Assembly: GCA_027625915.1 (NCBI GenBank)
Contig: JANTQA010000070.1
Location: 8,685,001 to 8,749,000, forward strand
Length of the DNA: 64,000 nucleotides
Source of the DNA: Anaeramoeba flamelloides
Taxonomy: Eukaryota > Metamonada > Anaeramoebidae
Reading direction: 5' to 3'
The position numbers and the translations under genes were made by a program. Positions 20,227-31,109 of the stretch are shown in pieces. Under the pieces are notes generated by a model. That model searched no databases and was not told the origin of the DNA. It worked only from the letters and a program-made list of their open reading frames with translations. Positions within the stretch are counted from its first letter, which is position 1. Every line of letters begins with the position of its first letter.

Positions 20227-22812
20227 TTATTTTTGTTTTTTAGTCTCGATGGTCTGAATATTTTTAGGGACAAATTGTAACTTGAATTTTTCGTTTTTCA
20301 AATATTCTTCTTTTGTGCAAAAGGCATTAACAGTTGAACGATTAAGAGACAAATCGAAATGATTAAGATAAAATTCTGAAGCGCAGTTAGAGGAATTACC
20401 CGAGCTTAGCATAAACTCTGTATTATGCATATCATTTAAATCAAAAACCGCACGCATCCCACTGCAAACCATAGCCTTCGCTGGATAACAATCCGGGGTA
20501 GACTGCAAGAAAACGGTTTCAAAGCAGCCGCCACATTCCACCGATTTGGAATTAAAGGTTAATCTAGCAGCTTCACTTTCCTGTGAAAACGAATGGAAAA
20601 GCTCCAATTTGTGCATTTTACCATAAGTCCATTGATCAATTCGTGAAAATTTCAAACCCTTTTTGGTTTCCCAAAATTTCATTGTCTCTAAAAAGGCATT
20701 TTCAAGAATCTTTTCGATCGCACAACCGGATTGCTTAACCCACCAAGATTTTTCAGGATTTTCAATTAAACTATTTACTATTCGATAAGTATATTCGCGA
20801 AAAACATTTTGGTCTTGGAACACCGGATTGAAAGTTTTACCACAGATCACATAGCCCAGATCCCCCTGTACCTTGGAATATATTAGATCACAAAATAAAT
20901 TTGTGCGGATATTTTGGTATAACGAAGCCCCCACTGAATCTTTATCCATCATCCCATCCCAATTCCTCAGCTTCTGCCACATTATTTGGATTTCTTGTTT
21001 TTCATGTGAAGAAAGGAACTGATCATATTTGTTCTTCAAGATTTGAACAAAGCGTGCACCGCTCAACGATTTCACATCCCAAACGATGCTAAACAAATCT
21101 TTTGCATTTATCTTTTTGTTTTCATTTTGGATCATTTCTTCGATCAATTCTGTTATTCGCTCGAACCTGCTCGAGGAAACATAGGATTTGCCCAAGAATG
21201 GCCAGTCGCCCTTATTTCTGTTATTTGTCGAGACAAAGTAGCCGCATTCCGGATTAATGGAGTGAGGCAGATCATCAGTAGGCACAAATTTCTTAAAATC
21301 AAATTCAGAGAGCCAGCCCGGATAAATGGGATACTCTGCAAGTTCCCCACTCCTTTCGGGGTACTTCCCAATCATTTGGTGCCCAATGTTCCCGTCTTTG
21401 TCTGCAAATACAAAATTTAAAGAAATGAATTCAAGTTTTTTGAGATTTTCTTGAAATTGGTATACATTTTCACATTTTGACATGTTTTTTAGAGCGGCGA
21501 AATGTGAATTTCCCCTTTTAGGTGGGTAAAGGGAGGACAGCCACAGCGATAACCGGGTTTGTTCCTCATTTTGCTTTGCATCCTTTAATGGATCATAATA
21601 CAAAATTGGCCCGTGGGGCGTTTTCATGATGTTAATGATGTGTGGTTTTTTTTCTCCCTTGATGTTTATCGTCTCAGTGACAACCTCTCCTTCGTGCCAT
21701 TTGCCCTCATAAAAGTATTTCGTTCCCTTAACCTTTTCTGCAAAGACAAATTCAGAATCTGTTAAGGCTAATGTGATTCCCCATGCGACCGATTTGTTTC
21801 TCCCTATCATTGCTGATGGTAAGCCCGGTATCGTGGCGCCAATGGTGTTGAATCTTTCCACTCTTTGAGTTTTTTGTTCCTTGTCTTCTTCTTCATTTCC
21901 ACCGACATTTTCTTCTTCTCCTTCGATGACACAATGGGACCAATATAAAGGCGAAGGGTTTGTTGCGCCCAGGTGTGGATCAGAAATAAGGATTGGCTTT
22001 CCGGTATTTGTATGCTTTCCAGAAACTACAAAGGCATTGGAACCAGTGAATCCCAGAGACATGATTTGTGGATCGTTCCCATTAAAGCTCTTACACAACT
22101 CATCAAAATCCACTTGCGTCCCTTCAAATAATTTCGATTTTGGGAATTCCTTATGCACCTCGAGTTCAAATAAAGGATCCTCCCCAAATCTGGAGATTAT
22201 TTCATTTCGAGTATTCTTCAAAACTAGCCCATAATTCATTTGGATCGCTAAAAACCTCAGAATAGCCAAGGAATCCTGTGGGTTCCAGAAATCGGTTTCT
22301 GATTTCAAGAGCGTGTACTCAACAGGAAGCTTTTTCTGGAATTTTTGATTCTTAATGCAATAATTGACACCTGCAGTGTAGCTCAGTAGTAGCTCTTTGT
22401 CTTGTTCGGAGCAATTGTCATATTCCATTTGCGCTATTTTGCTGACTCCAATTGTTCTGAAATATGTGTCTGAAGCCAAGATTAGATCGTTTTTACCCAA
22501 CAACTCGCTTAGTCTTCCCGTTGCCAATTTCCTGATCGTGTCCATTTGGAAAAAGCGATCTTGTGCTTGGCAATACCCCACACCAAAGAACAAATCAGAT
22601 TCATTTTTTGCAGAAATGTGTGCGATTCCGTGCTTGTCTCGGCTAATTTCAACGGGGCTTGTTACAAGCTCTTCAACATAAATTTTTCCAGAATAATCAG
22701 GTAGTGCCTTCTTCGATAGAAAGTTTAGATATTTGGAAATAAGCAAAAACCTGTTTTTGTAGATTAAGAAAAAAACAGCCAAAAGAACAAATAGCAGGAT
22801 TAAAATGTTCAT
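20227..22812 (-). CDS. Penicillin acylase / AHL acylase-type Ntn hydrolase
   Basis: One uninterrupted frame of 861 aa starting at the ATG at 22812. It hydrolyses an amide bond; family members cleave penicillins, acyl-homoserine lactones or acyl amino acids, and the substrate here is unknown. The N-terminal ~20 residues are hydrophobic (MNILILLFVLLAVFFLIY), a signal anchor or signal peptide. The alpha-chain motif GVGYCQAQDRFFQMD lies at about 77-91. The expected autoprocessing site is Gly257-Ser258 (FTGSNAFVVSG), making Ser258 the catalytic N-terminal nucleophile of the beta chain. Further family blocks follow: ISDPHLG, the GATIPGLPSAMIGRNKSVAWG block, a THGPI-type HGPI, FVFADKDGNIGH and VSTNNR. 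Full length for the family. Base composition is visibly less AT-rich than its surroundings and it has no introns. Both fit a bacterial origin by transfer, though that needs a tree. Confidence 0.93.
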   Translation of the reverse strand: MNILILLFVLLAVFFLIYKNRFLLISKYLNFLSKKALPDYSGKIYVEELVTSPVEISRDKHGIAHISAKNESDLFFGVGYCQAQDRFFQMDTIRKLATGRLSELLGKNDLILASDTYFRTIGVSKIAQMEYDNCSEQDKELLLSYTAGVNYCIKNQKFQKKLPVEYTLLKSETDFWNPQDSLAILRFLAIQMNYGLVLKNTRNEIISRFGEDPLFELEVHKEFPKSKLFEGTQVDFDELCKSFNGNDPQIMSLGFTGSNAFVVSGKHTNTGKPILISDPHLGATNPSPLYWSHCVIEGEEENVGGNEEEDKEQKTQRVERFNTIGATIPGLPSAMIGRNKSVAWGITLALTDSEFVFAEKVKGTKYFYEGKWHEGEVVTETINIKGEKKPHIINIMKTPHGPILYYDPLKDAKQNEEQTRLSLWLSSLYPPKRGNSHFAALKNMSKCENVYQFQENLKKLEFISLNFVFADKDGNIGHQMIGKYPERSGELAEYPIYPGWLSEFDFKKFVPTDDLPHSINPECGYFVSTNNRNKGDWPFLGKSYVSSSRFERITELIEEMIQNENKKINAKDLFSIVWDVKSLSGARFVQILKNKYDQFLSSHEKQEIQIMWQKLRNWDGMMDKDSVGASLYQNIRTNLFCDLIYSKVQGDLGYVICGKTFNPVFQDQNVFREYTYRIVNSLIENPEKSWWVKQSGCAIEKILENAFLETMKFWETKKGLKFSRIDQWTYGKMHKLELFHSFSQESEAARLTFNSKSVECGGCFETVFLQSTPDCYPAKAMVCSGMRAVFDLNDMHNTEFMLSSGNSSNCASEFYLNHFDLSLNRSTVNAFCTKEEYLKNEKFKLQFVPKNIQTIETKKQK

Positions 22813-23719
22813 TTTAATTAGAAAGTAAAAAAGTAAACAATTGTTTTTTTTGAAAATTTGTCAAATAAAAAAAAAAATAGATTATTTTTTAAATAATTAA
22901 TCTTTGTAAAAATTATTTTTGGTGAGTGCTAATTTCCAAAGTATTTTGAACTATTTTTTTTTTGAGTAAACTTTTGAAAAATTTTGAGATAAAAATGTTT
23001 AAAAAAATAAAAAGTCCACCAAACCGAGTAATAAAAGATCTCGACTTGAAAATTCAAAATCCATTTTTTTTTTACATTAAATAATCAACTTTGTAAAAAT
23101 TACCATTACTAGAAACAAAAAAACAATATTATAAAAATCGAAATAATTGACAAATTAGTTTGTGTTGGCAAACGGTAATAAAAAGCATAATTTTTTATTA
23201 TTTTTTGACTTTTTTCTTGGATCAATCAGAGGTTTGCAATTGGAATAATCTAAAACGTGATTTATTTCATTTGTGAGTATCTTTAATTATTCTTAAATCT
23301 TATTTATTTTTTTTTTAAATAAATGCTTCGGTCTTTTTGTTACATTTTTCCTTTTACAAATTTTTTAGTCTTTGCTTTGATTAAAGCATTTTATTTATTG
23401 GGAGTTAAGTAATAACTTTATAAAGTTGGCTGTTCATCAAAATATTCTTTATCAATAGCAGTTTTAAAAGTATTACTTATAAGATTTAGTAAATGGAAAT
23501 TGAAGTTAAAATTTTTTTAAGAATTTGGAACAATTTACCTTTAATAGGTTCCTTTTTTGATATAGAACTAATTAAACCCAATCAACCAACACTCATTTTT
23601 TAACGTTAGAGAAAAGAGTTATCATTTTTAAAAGGATTTAATTTTTTGGAATTCATTTGTATGCAAAAGATTTGGTACTTTTTGATTGAATTTTGGGATA
23701 AAAAAAAATTTACCAAACA
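22813..23719. other. Upstream region of the acylase gene
   Basis: Low-complexity AT-rich DNA that must hold the acylase promoter. No defined motif could be picked out and no gene is seen. Confidence 0.4.
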
Positions 23720-24200
23720 TTTTTATTTTTTTAAAAACCTGACACTAATTAATTTCTGAGAGTTTGTATGAAACAAATTGTATTTGAAATTTAATTTTTT
23801 CTTAAAAATTCATGAATATATAAACCAAATATTGTATCTTTGAGATCAAAAAAATATTGATTATTTATTTAATTTCACAAAACATTTATTACATTTCTTG
23901 AAATTTAAAAGTTTATAGAATATTCTTTTCGAATATTCAGAGTATCAAACAACGAACTTTAATTCTTAAAATCAATTTTTTGATGATATCTATTATTATT
24001 TTTTTATTAAAAATATGAATTTGAATTACTTTTCTTTGTTAGAAAATATTTGTTTGATAATATTTGGTGAAAGAACAAAATAAAACCTATTGGTAAATTT
24101 AATCTTTTGGTCTACAACCTATCCAATGAAATAATTAAGATTGAGTTTTTAATTATTGATTAAAAATGTTCAAACTAAAAAGTATTTCTATGGCTATAGG
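23720..24200 (+). repeat. Dispersed repeat block, copy 1
   Basis: Shares an ordered series of matches with 24700-25130 and, inverted, with 31930-32350. Examples are ATGAATATATAAACCAAATA, GAGATCAAAAAAATATTG, TTTTCGAATATTCAGAG-like and TTAATTATTGATTAAAAATG. The copies are well diverged. No coding frame. Probably pieces of a longer old interspersed repeat. Confidence 0.45.
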
Positions 24201-24239
24201 TTGAAATTTCTAGGTTCTAAATAAAGTATATTTTTGGTA

Positions 24240-24670
24240 ATATTTTCAATTTAATTGACTTTGTTGTTTTTCTTTGACTATTATTTGTTCAACAAAAAAC
24301 GAAAAATCTGATTTGAGCTGTTCTTTGAATCAAAATAGAAATTATATTTTTTTTTCAAGTTTAAAATAATTATTGTCATTTTTTTGAAATTAAATCATTT
24401 TTCAACCAGAGTTATGATAAAACCCAGTGGTTTTATTTTTAAACTGTGTTAATTTTATACTTCCTCTTCACAGAAAATACTATTTCTTTCTTCCTCAAAA
24501 AAATATTTTTTTTAAATTAATCTGAAATATTTTGAACTGTAGAACTTTTCCTAAACAAGAAAAATATGAATCAAACTTTTAAAAATTAATAATTTATTTC
24601 TACAATCAATAGCTTTAAATAAGTGAGTTTTATTCTGTTGTAATCAGATTTTTCCTTTGTTTTTCAATTC
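24240..24670 (+). repeat. Duplicated block lacking the MITE found in its partner
   Basis: Colinear with 26730-27290: CTTCCTC...CAGAAAATACTATTTC matches CCTCACATAC...AAAGAAAATAATTT, and AGCTTTAAATAAGTGAGTTT with GTAATCAGATTTTTCC matches the segment at 27220-27260. This copy has no CAGTCAGT element between those blocks, whereas the partner carries copy 5. Confidence 0.4.
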
Positions 24671-24699
24671 AAAGACATATTAATTTTTTTGTGAATTTG

Positions 24700-25130
24700 T
24701 TTTTGAATTTACAAGACTATTTTTTTTTTTCAATTTATCTTTTTCTTAAAAATACAAGAATATATAAATCAAATATGGAACCCTTGAAGATCTAAAAAAA
24801 AAAGGATCATTTATTTATTTAAAAATATTTATCAAATTTTTCGATATTTACAAAATTATGTAATATTTTTTTCAAATATTAAGATTATAAAAAACAAACT
24901 GTTAATATTTCAATCAGTTATTTGGTATTATTTATTATTCATTTTTTTTATTAGAATTATTTATTTAAATTAGTTATATTTGCTTGAAAATAATTATGAA
25001 TTTGAGAAATAATAAAAAATTCGATTGATATTTTTAATTTTGGGTTTATTATTAACCCACTAATATCCTAAGATTGGGTTATTAATTATTGATTAACAAT
25101 AATCAAATTAAAAAATATTTGTTTTCAGTT
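24700..25130 (+). repeat. Dispersed repeat block, copy 2
   Basis: Diverged repeat of 23720-24200: AAGAATATATAAATCAAATA, GAAGATCTAAAAAAAAAAGG, TTATTAATTATTGATTAACA. No coding frame. Confidence 0.45.
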
Positions 25131-25847
25131 TACCCCTTAACACATGTTACATCATTTGTTTGAGTTTTGGAAACTTTTTGTGTTATTTTTGTAAATTACT
25201 AATATAAATTTTTATAATATATTTCCCTTTCTTATTGAAATGCTGTTTTCGTATCATACACAAGCATAAAATTAATGGTTTAGTATTTTCAGTTTGGATC
25301 ACTCAAGTTGCAATTTTCCCAAAAATTTAAAATATTAAGCCATTGATTTTTCCACAAGCGAATATTACTAACTAAAAAGTTAAGCTCAGTAAAACATCAC
25401 TTTCCAGATCAAAAAATATTTACAATAGAGAATTTTTTCAAATCATTTTTTCAAACCCTTCCAATATTATCCTCAATATTTATAATATAATTCAAAAAAA
25501 TTTAAGCAAAAAACCACCAAAATCCACAACCACCAAAATTTAAAGTTCCTCAAAAAAAAAATTTTTTTTTCTGAAATCCTGTTTTGATATATGTGTAAAA
25601 ATGATTTATTAAAATTTTCAATTATTTTTGAAAAAGAAACAAGTTAAAATTATTTAATTTATTCCCATTTTTGACTTTCTCGAACACCCCCCAAATATTC
25701 TCTTATAACAGTAAACTTTATTGATATTTCGCCCTTTTTTGTGGTTAATTTTCGGTGAGATATGAATTTTAAATGAAAAATTATTTCACTTTTGAAAAAA
25801 AAAGTTAATCAATGGAAAAAAAAAATCATTAAAATTTCAAATACCAA

Positions 25848-26047
25848 TACAGCCAGTTCCACTTTTAAGGCACAAACTTTCAACAAAAATTAAGGCACAA
25901 AAAAAATCTCAAATTAAAGCACAGGATTGAAATTCTGTTAAAATAAGTTGTAAAAATAAAAATTACAAATTTTGTGCCTTATTTTGAGATTTTTTTTTGC
26001 TTTAAATTTCGCTGAAAGTTTGTGCCTTAAAAGTGGAACTGACTGTA
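25848..26047. mobile_element. CAGTCAGT palindromic MITE, copy 3
   Basis: Flanked by TA on both sides. Left end TACAGCCAGTTCCACTTTTA, right end AAAAGTGGAACTGACTGTA, total 200 bp. The internal arms AGGCACAAAAAAAATCTCAA and TTGAGATTTTTTTTTGC pair. Lies only 170 bp from copy 4. Confidence 0.75.
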
Positions 26048-26217
26048 GAAAAATTATTTAAAAATCAATTCCATTTCAAAAAGCTTAATAATAGGTACTA
26101 ATTATATTCTAAAAAGACCACTTTTCATTGATTATATCAAGATCTTTCAATTTTTCTTTCAATTAGAAGAAATAATATTTTGGAAACTTTGAAAAAAAAA
26201 AAAACATTTATCACCAA

Positions 26218-26415
26218 TACAACCAGTTCCACTTTTAAGATACAATTTACAACAAACTTTAAGACACAATAAAAAACTCAAATTAAAGCACAAAATTCAA
26301 ATTCTAGTAAAATAAATTGTAAAAATAAAAAATTCAAAATTTTTCCTTAATTTGAGATTTTTTTGTGTCTTAAATTACGTTGAAAGTTTGTAGCTTAAAA
26401 GTGAAACTGACTGTA
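26218..26415. mobile_element. CAGTCAGT palindromic MITE, copy 4
   Basis: TACAACCAGTTCCACTTTTA at the left and AAAAGTGAAACTGACTGTA at the right. Internal arms are as in the other copies but more diverged on the left side. Confidence 0.7.
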
Positions 26416-26729
26416 AAATGATAGTAATATTACTGGATTAAGCACCCTTTAAAATTTCAAAAATAAATACAATATCAAAAACAAGGCTTTTCAACAATAA
26501 TTTAAAAAATGAGAACATTATCTAAATATTTTCAAAATAACACTTTAAGGCACATTTTTTTAAAAACAATTATAAAAGTTTGAAAAAAAAAAAACAAACA
26601 TTCCAAAACGGTGTTATTGAACAGATTTTAGATTAGAAGTTGAATTTTCCTTGTTGGAAAAAGTATTTTGGTTGTTATATTTAATTAAATGATTTGTTTT
26701 TTTTTTTTTTTCATTCTAAAAAAAGAAAA

Positions 26730-27290
26730 AAATCAATTTAAAAAAAGTGTGGGTGAATAAACAAATTATATTTTTTTCACGTTTAATACATTTATTGTAA
26801 TTTTTAGAAATTAAATGGATATTATACAGACCTATGTCAAAACTTAGTTGTTTCATTTTAAAGTGTTCTTGCACCCCCCCCCTCACATACATACTTATAA
26901 CTCTCTTCTTTCAAAGAAAATAATTTTTTTCGAAATAATTCAAAAATATGTTATATTTTAATAAATTTTAAAAATGAAAAAAATGGATACAGTCATTTTC
27001 ACTTTTAAAAAACAAACTTTCAACTAAATTTAAGGCACAAAAAAAATCACAAAATAAGGTAAAAAATTCAAATTCCTGAAAAATAATTTGTGAAAAAAAA
27101 AATTCCAAAAAATATGGTTTAATTTGAGATTTTTTTGTGCCTAAACTTTTATTGTGTTTATTTCGTAAAAGTTGAATTTACTTTAAAACTTTTAAGAACT
27201 ATAATTAATTTCTGAAAATAGCTTTAAAAGTAAGTTTGGTATTGTAGTAATCAGATTTTTACACCATTTTTCAATATCAATATATAACTA
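26730..27290 (+). repeat. Duplicated block carrying MITE copy 5
   Basis: Partner of 24240-24670. It is interrupted at 26998-27186 by a CAGTCAGT element that the partner lacks. It also contains a C9 run at 26874-26882. Confidence 0.4.
26998..27186. mobile_element. CAGTCAGT palindromic MITE, copy 5 (diverged right end)
   Basis: Left end TACAGTCATTTTCACTTTTA followed by AACTAAATTTAAGGCACA. The right arm is weaker (TTCGTAAAAGTTGAATTTAC). It sits within a duplicated block whose partner has no insertion, which supports mobility. Confidence 0.6.
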
Positions 27291-30126
27291 TTTCCAAGAA
27301 TGTGGGGCGAATTTATTTTAAAATATATTTATGTAACCCATTCTTCAAAAAAGGATTTAAATATGTAAAATAATTAAATACCATAAATAGGTTCTTGATA
27401 ATAATTAAATTCGTTTCTTAGTATTGTATTGCAGAAATAAAATATATGAAAATTTATGATCTCGATTTTATCGGATATTTTTTTATGGTGAAAATTGGTG
27501 TTTAGTATTTTCTTTTTGATCGAAAAAAATATTTTCATAACTTGTATAATCTCAACAAAATTTACAATATAATTAAAAACATATAACTGCGTTTTCGTGT
27601 TTAAAAAACCATTTGTTCCCTTCCATATTTCCGGTTTTTTATTGAAATTTGTCGTACATTGCTTTAACCAAAAAAAGTGCCAGATTTTTTTTCATTTTTT
27701 GGGGAATATTTTAACTAACATGCTTTGAATTAAATATATAAGTGGTTGATTCAATCGGTATAAATATTAAACTTAATTTGGTATAGTTGATTAATGATTA
27801 CCATTACTAAAAAAGATTATTTTTTATGAAATGTAAAAAAAAAAATTCCCCACTTTTTTGGAAATACCTTATATTTCCATGGATTTACTATTAAATTTAC
27901 TCCTCATTAGATAGCAAAATAACAGGGAATTAGGATTAATATTGAAGAAAAGTTTTATAAAAATATTATGGAGTTTAATTGAAGATATATTGAATTGCTT
28001 AACGAAACTTAATTAAAGATCATTATAATATTAAAAGGAAGGTAACAGACCAATTAAAGGAAATTTTCATTGAACTTTTCAGTACTGAAATTAAAAAAAA
28101 AAATGCAATTTTGAATGAAAAATATTGAAATTTCAAAAGAGTTATTTATTTTTTGATTATCTTCTAATAAGAAAAAATAAACACAACCTACAATAGAAAA
28201 AGTAATAGAAAAAAAAAAAAGGGGGGGGGGGGGGGTTAAAAATATGGTAAAAGAACTGAATAATAATTTTTTTTATTTCAATGCTAAAGGTTTTTTTATT
28301 TCATATAAATCGGTTTTTACAGTCTTTCCAAGGCTACCTTACAATTTAAAAACAACATTATTATTTTTATTCCAATTGGGAAAAACAAAATGTCACAATA
28401 ACCTGTTTTTTTTTTTTTTTTTTTGATCGATGCATCATCTTTTACTTATTATCTGAGAGTAATTTTAAAAAACTGAAAACAAAAAGTATCTTAAAGGGTC
28501 TTTAAATCAATTAACAGGATACAATATATCCCTTTATGGAATATATATTACAACTTTTCCAAACCTACCGTGGAATTTGACAGATATGAAAATTGACTTT
28601 TTTGTCTCTGTTAAATACAAAAAAAAAAAAAAAAAAATCCTTGGTAAAAGGATATCTCATAATTTTCTGGTTTAACTTTAAGTTTTTTTAAAACAATTTC
28701 ATATTTGAAAAACCTGAGAAAAAAATGTTGTTGTTTCTGAAAGAAATTCAAAAATCCAAAAGAAAGCTTCCAAAGATTGGAGATCGAATTCAATAATCAC
28801 ATTGAAATGGCCCCCACCTTTGATTTCAAGGTCTTTAGAAATTAAGGATCCACCAGAAACCTTAAAATTTTTTTAAAATTATTGATCATTCAGAAGTTTT
28901 CGAGTCAAAAATTCAAATTTTAAAAGTTTCTATATGCGACAATTTTACTCTATTGCTATTTTCCAATTAATAAATAAAAAATTTTATTTCAAGTTCCCAA
29001 ATATTTTCATAATTTTTAATTAACAAAAACCGATAAATCTCCACAAAATTAATCAAAATTGTATTTTATAGAAATTTGATTAACCCCCCTTATTGAAATT
29101 TGAGATAGAATTTTAACTATGATAATAAGATTCTAACAGTATTATAAAATTTCACCTTTTATAATACTGTCACATAGCCATAAAATCATATCATAAAAAG
29201 GAAATTATGAGATTGGAAATTAATCTTCTTTTTATCATAGGTTTCAAGGTAGGTTTGGAAAAGCTTTATGAGGTAACCATTCCAGCCATTCCCTGAAAAT
29301 TTATAAGATATAGAAATTGATTTTCTATGTATAAAATTTTCTTTTATAATACGAAACATAAAATGATTCTGAAAGTTTCTCATAAACCATAAAATTTATA
29401 ATAGAAGATCAAAAATGAAGATATCCATTTTTTAGTTCCTTTGGGTTTGGAAAATCGAAAAACGGCTGTAATAAAAAAACTTATATTAATGCCGAACTTC
29501 AATTTCCAAAAATTGAAAAAATCACAGATTTTTACAATTTAACAACAACTTTCGAGAAATACCTTCAGGTTCCTGTGATTTCTGGATTTCCATGATTTCT
29601 TTCCTTATCAAACTAATTTTTTTCAACGTATATAACAAAAAAAAATTCTATGATGATGGTAGAGAAATTGAATTTTTTATATTATGATATAAGAAAAATT
29701 GAATTTTCTATTTGATAAAACACAATTTTTTCAAAGTCAACTAATTTCTACATCTTAGAAATTTTCGGGGCATGGTTGGAACTGCTGTAGCAAATTTAAT
29801 CGGGAACTGTTATTTTTTTAAAGCATACCTCTTATGGAAGACTTAACTACTCTATTGGGGAAACTAAAAATTTCTTTTCTTTTTTTTTTTTCAAACCACA
29901 ACACCAAGTATGAAATTCGAAAAATGTTCTTACAAACACACCTCATTTTTTCACAATAAAATACAAAATCTTTATATTAGTGGGATTTCTTGCCCGGGTG
30001 TTCTCTGAAAATTAAATTTGCTCTTTTTGTTTGTAACTCTTCTCATCAAGAATTAATCACTGATCTCATAGCCTAAAAGGATTTTCACTTGGGTTGCTTT
30101 TGAAATTGTTCAACGATAATATTTCT
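27291..30126. other. Gene-poor spacer with short inverted repeats
   Basis: No gene supported. A G15 run follows an A run at 28221-28235. A hairpin lies near 29132 (CAGTATTATAAAA / TTTTATAATACTG). CCAAACCTACC with its flanks near 28560 recurs inverted near 29245, suggesting another old inverted-repeat element spanning about 28520-29330. Confidence 0.4.
28221..28235. repeat. Poly-G tract (G15)
   Basis: Fifteen G in a row directly after an A run, in DNA that is otherwise extremely AT-rich. It could form a quadruplex or be a slippage product. A second tract lies at 60263-60279. Confidence 0.8.
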
Positions 30127-30359
30127 GCTGGTCTTTAAATAATAAACGGGAATAAATTGCCACTTCATTTTCCTTCTTCTTCTTTTTTTACCAGGAGATT
30201 TTACTAACAAATAGATTGAAATTTGAGCTTTCTATTTATTTGTTTGATCTTTTTTTTTTTTTTTTATTGATTAATATTGAATAATTAAAGAATCTCAGAT
30301 TTCAGAATTGAAAGAGTCAGCTTAAAATTTTTCCCCCATTTAATAATCAAATACCAATA
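30127..30359. mobile_element. CTGGTATTTG foldback element, copy 3
   Basis: Left TGCTGGTCTTTAAATAATAA then CCACTTCATTTTCC. Right TTTTTCCCCCATTTAATAAT then CAAATACCAATAA. Lies about 150 bp downstream of the riboflavin kinase stop codon. Confidence 0.55.
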
Positions 30360-30513
30360 ATGAGGGGAAGTGGAAAGAAATTGCAAATTATTTGAAATTT
30401 AACAGTACTTTTAAATGAATCAAATCTGATTTCAGGATTAAAAAAAAAGCAAAAAAAAAGAATCCAAACAAAAAAAAACATTCTATTTTTTGGTTTATTT
30501 TTGTTTTTATTAA

Positions 30514-31109
30514 TTATATTTGTTTTGTAATAAATTCATTCTTTTGTCCTTTGAGAAATTGTTCCTTTTCTAGTTCAATTTTTGCAATACTTTTGTCGTT
30601 TTCTATTGCTTTTAATAATTTTTCTATGATTTGGGAAGATGTAAAAAAAAAAGAAAAAAAAAAAAAAAATTGAACATTAGTGAATGATTTTTTGTTGCTT
30701 TCTCTTTTTGTATTTTTCCTTTTTGAAACAAAAAGAAAACAAGGAAAAGAAAAATTATAAACAAACCTAAAGAATCAAAATTAAGCATGGGCCTGATAAA
30801 ACCATTTACAAGAAGTCTTAAATTTTGATCATAAAAATCTGATTCAAAATTATGAAGGAGATGTGCTTCAATGGTGAATTGCTTGTTGCCAAAATAAACA
30901 TTGTAACCAAAAGACATGACCATTTTATAAATGTTCTCATCGTTGTTGATCCTTGCCCACCCAAAGTAAACTCCATTTTCCAAGTCTTTTAACTTTTCTT
31001 CAAGTGATGGAGAATTTAGATTTGCAGTTGGACAGTTAATTTTTTTGCCTCTTCCATATCCGTGGACAACAGTTCCTTCTAAAAAAATTGGCTTTTCAAG
31101 GTAGGTCAT
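30514..31109 (-). CDS. Riboflavin kinase (flavokinase)
   Basis: Two exons, 30767-31109 and 30514-30623, with a 143 bp GT-AG intron (donor GTTTGT, acceptor ATAG), together 150 aa, the usual size of a monofunctional eukaryotic enzyme. It transfers phosphate from ATP to riboflavin to make FMN in the cytosol. Visible motifs: GTVVHGYGRGKK, the PTAN nucleotide/Mg site (residues about 27-30), GVYFGWA, the FTIEAHLL segment with the catalytic Glu, and GFIRPMLNFDSL running across the splice join into EKLLKAIENDKSIAK, exactly the family ending. The first frame read without splicing ends in a lysine/phenylalanine-rich intron translation that is not real. No FAD synthetase domain is attached, unlike the bacterial RibF. 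Start at the only ATG ahead of the conserved core. Surroundings on both sides are gene-free. Confidence 0.93.

Noticed and set aside
30624-30766. C-terminal tail of riboflavin kinase read without splicing
   Set aside because: Phe/Lys-rich translation of an intron; the spliced form gives the family's normal ending NFDSLEKLLKAI.
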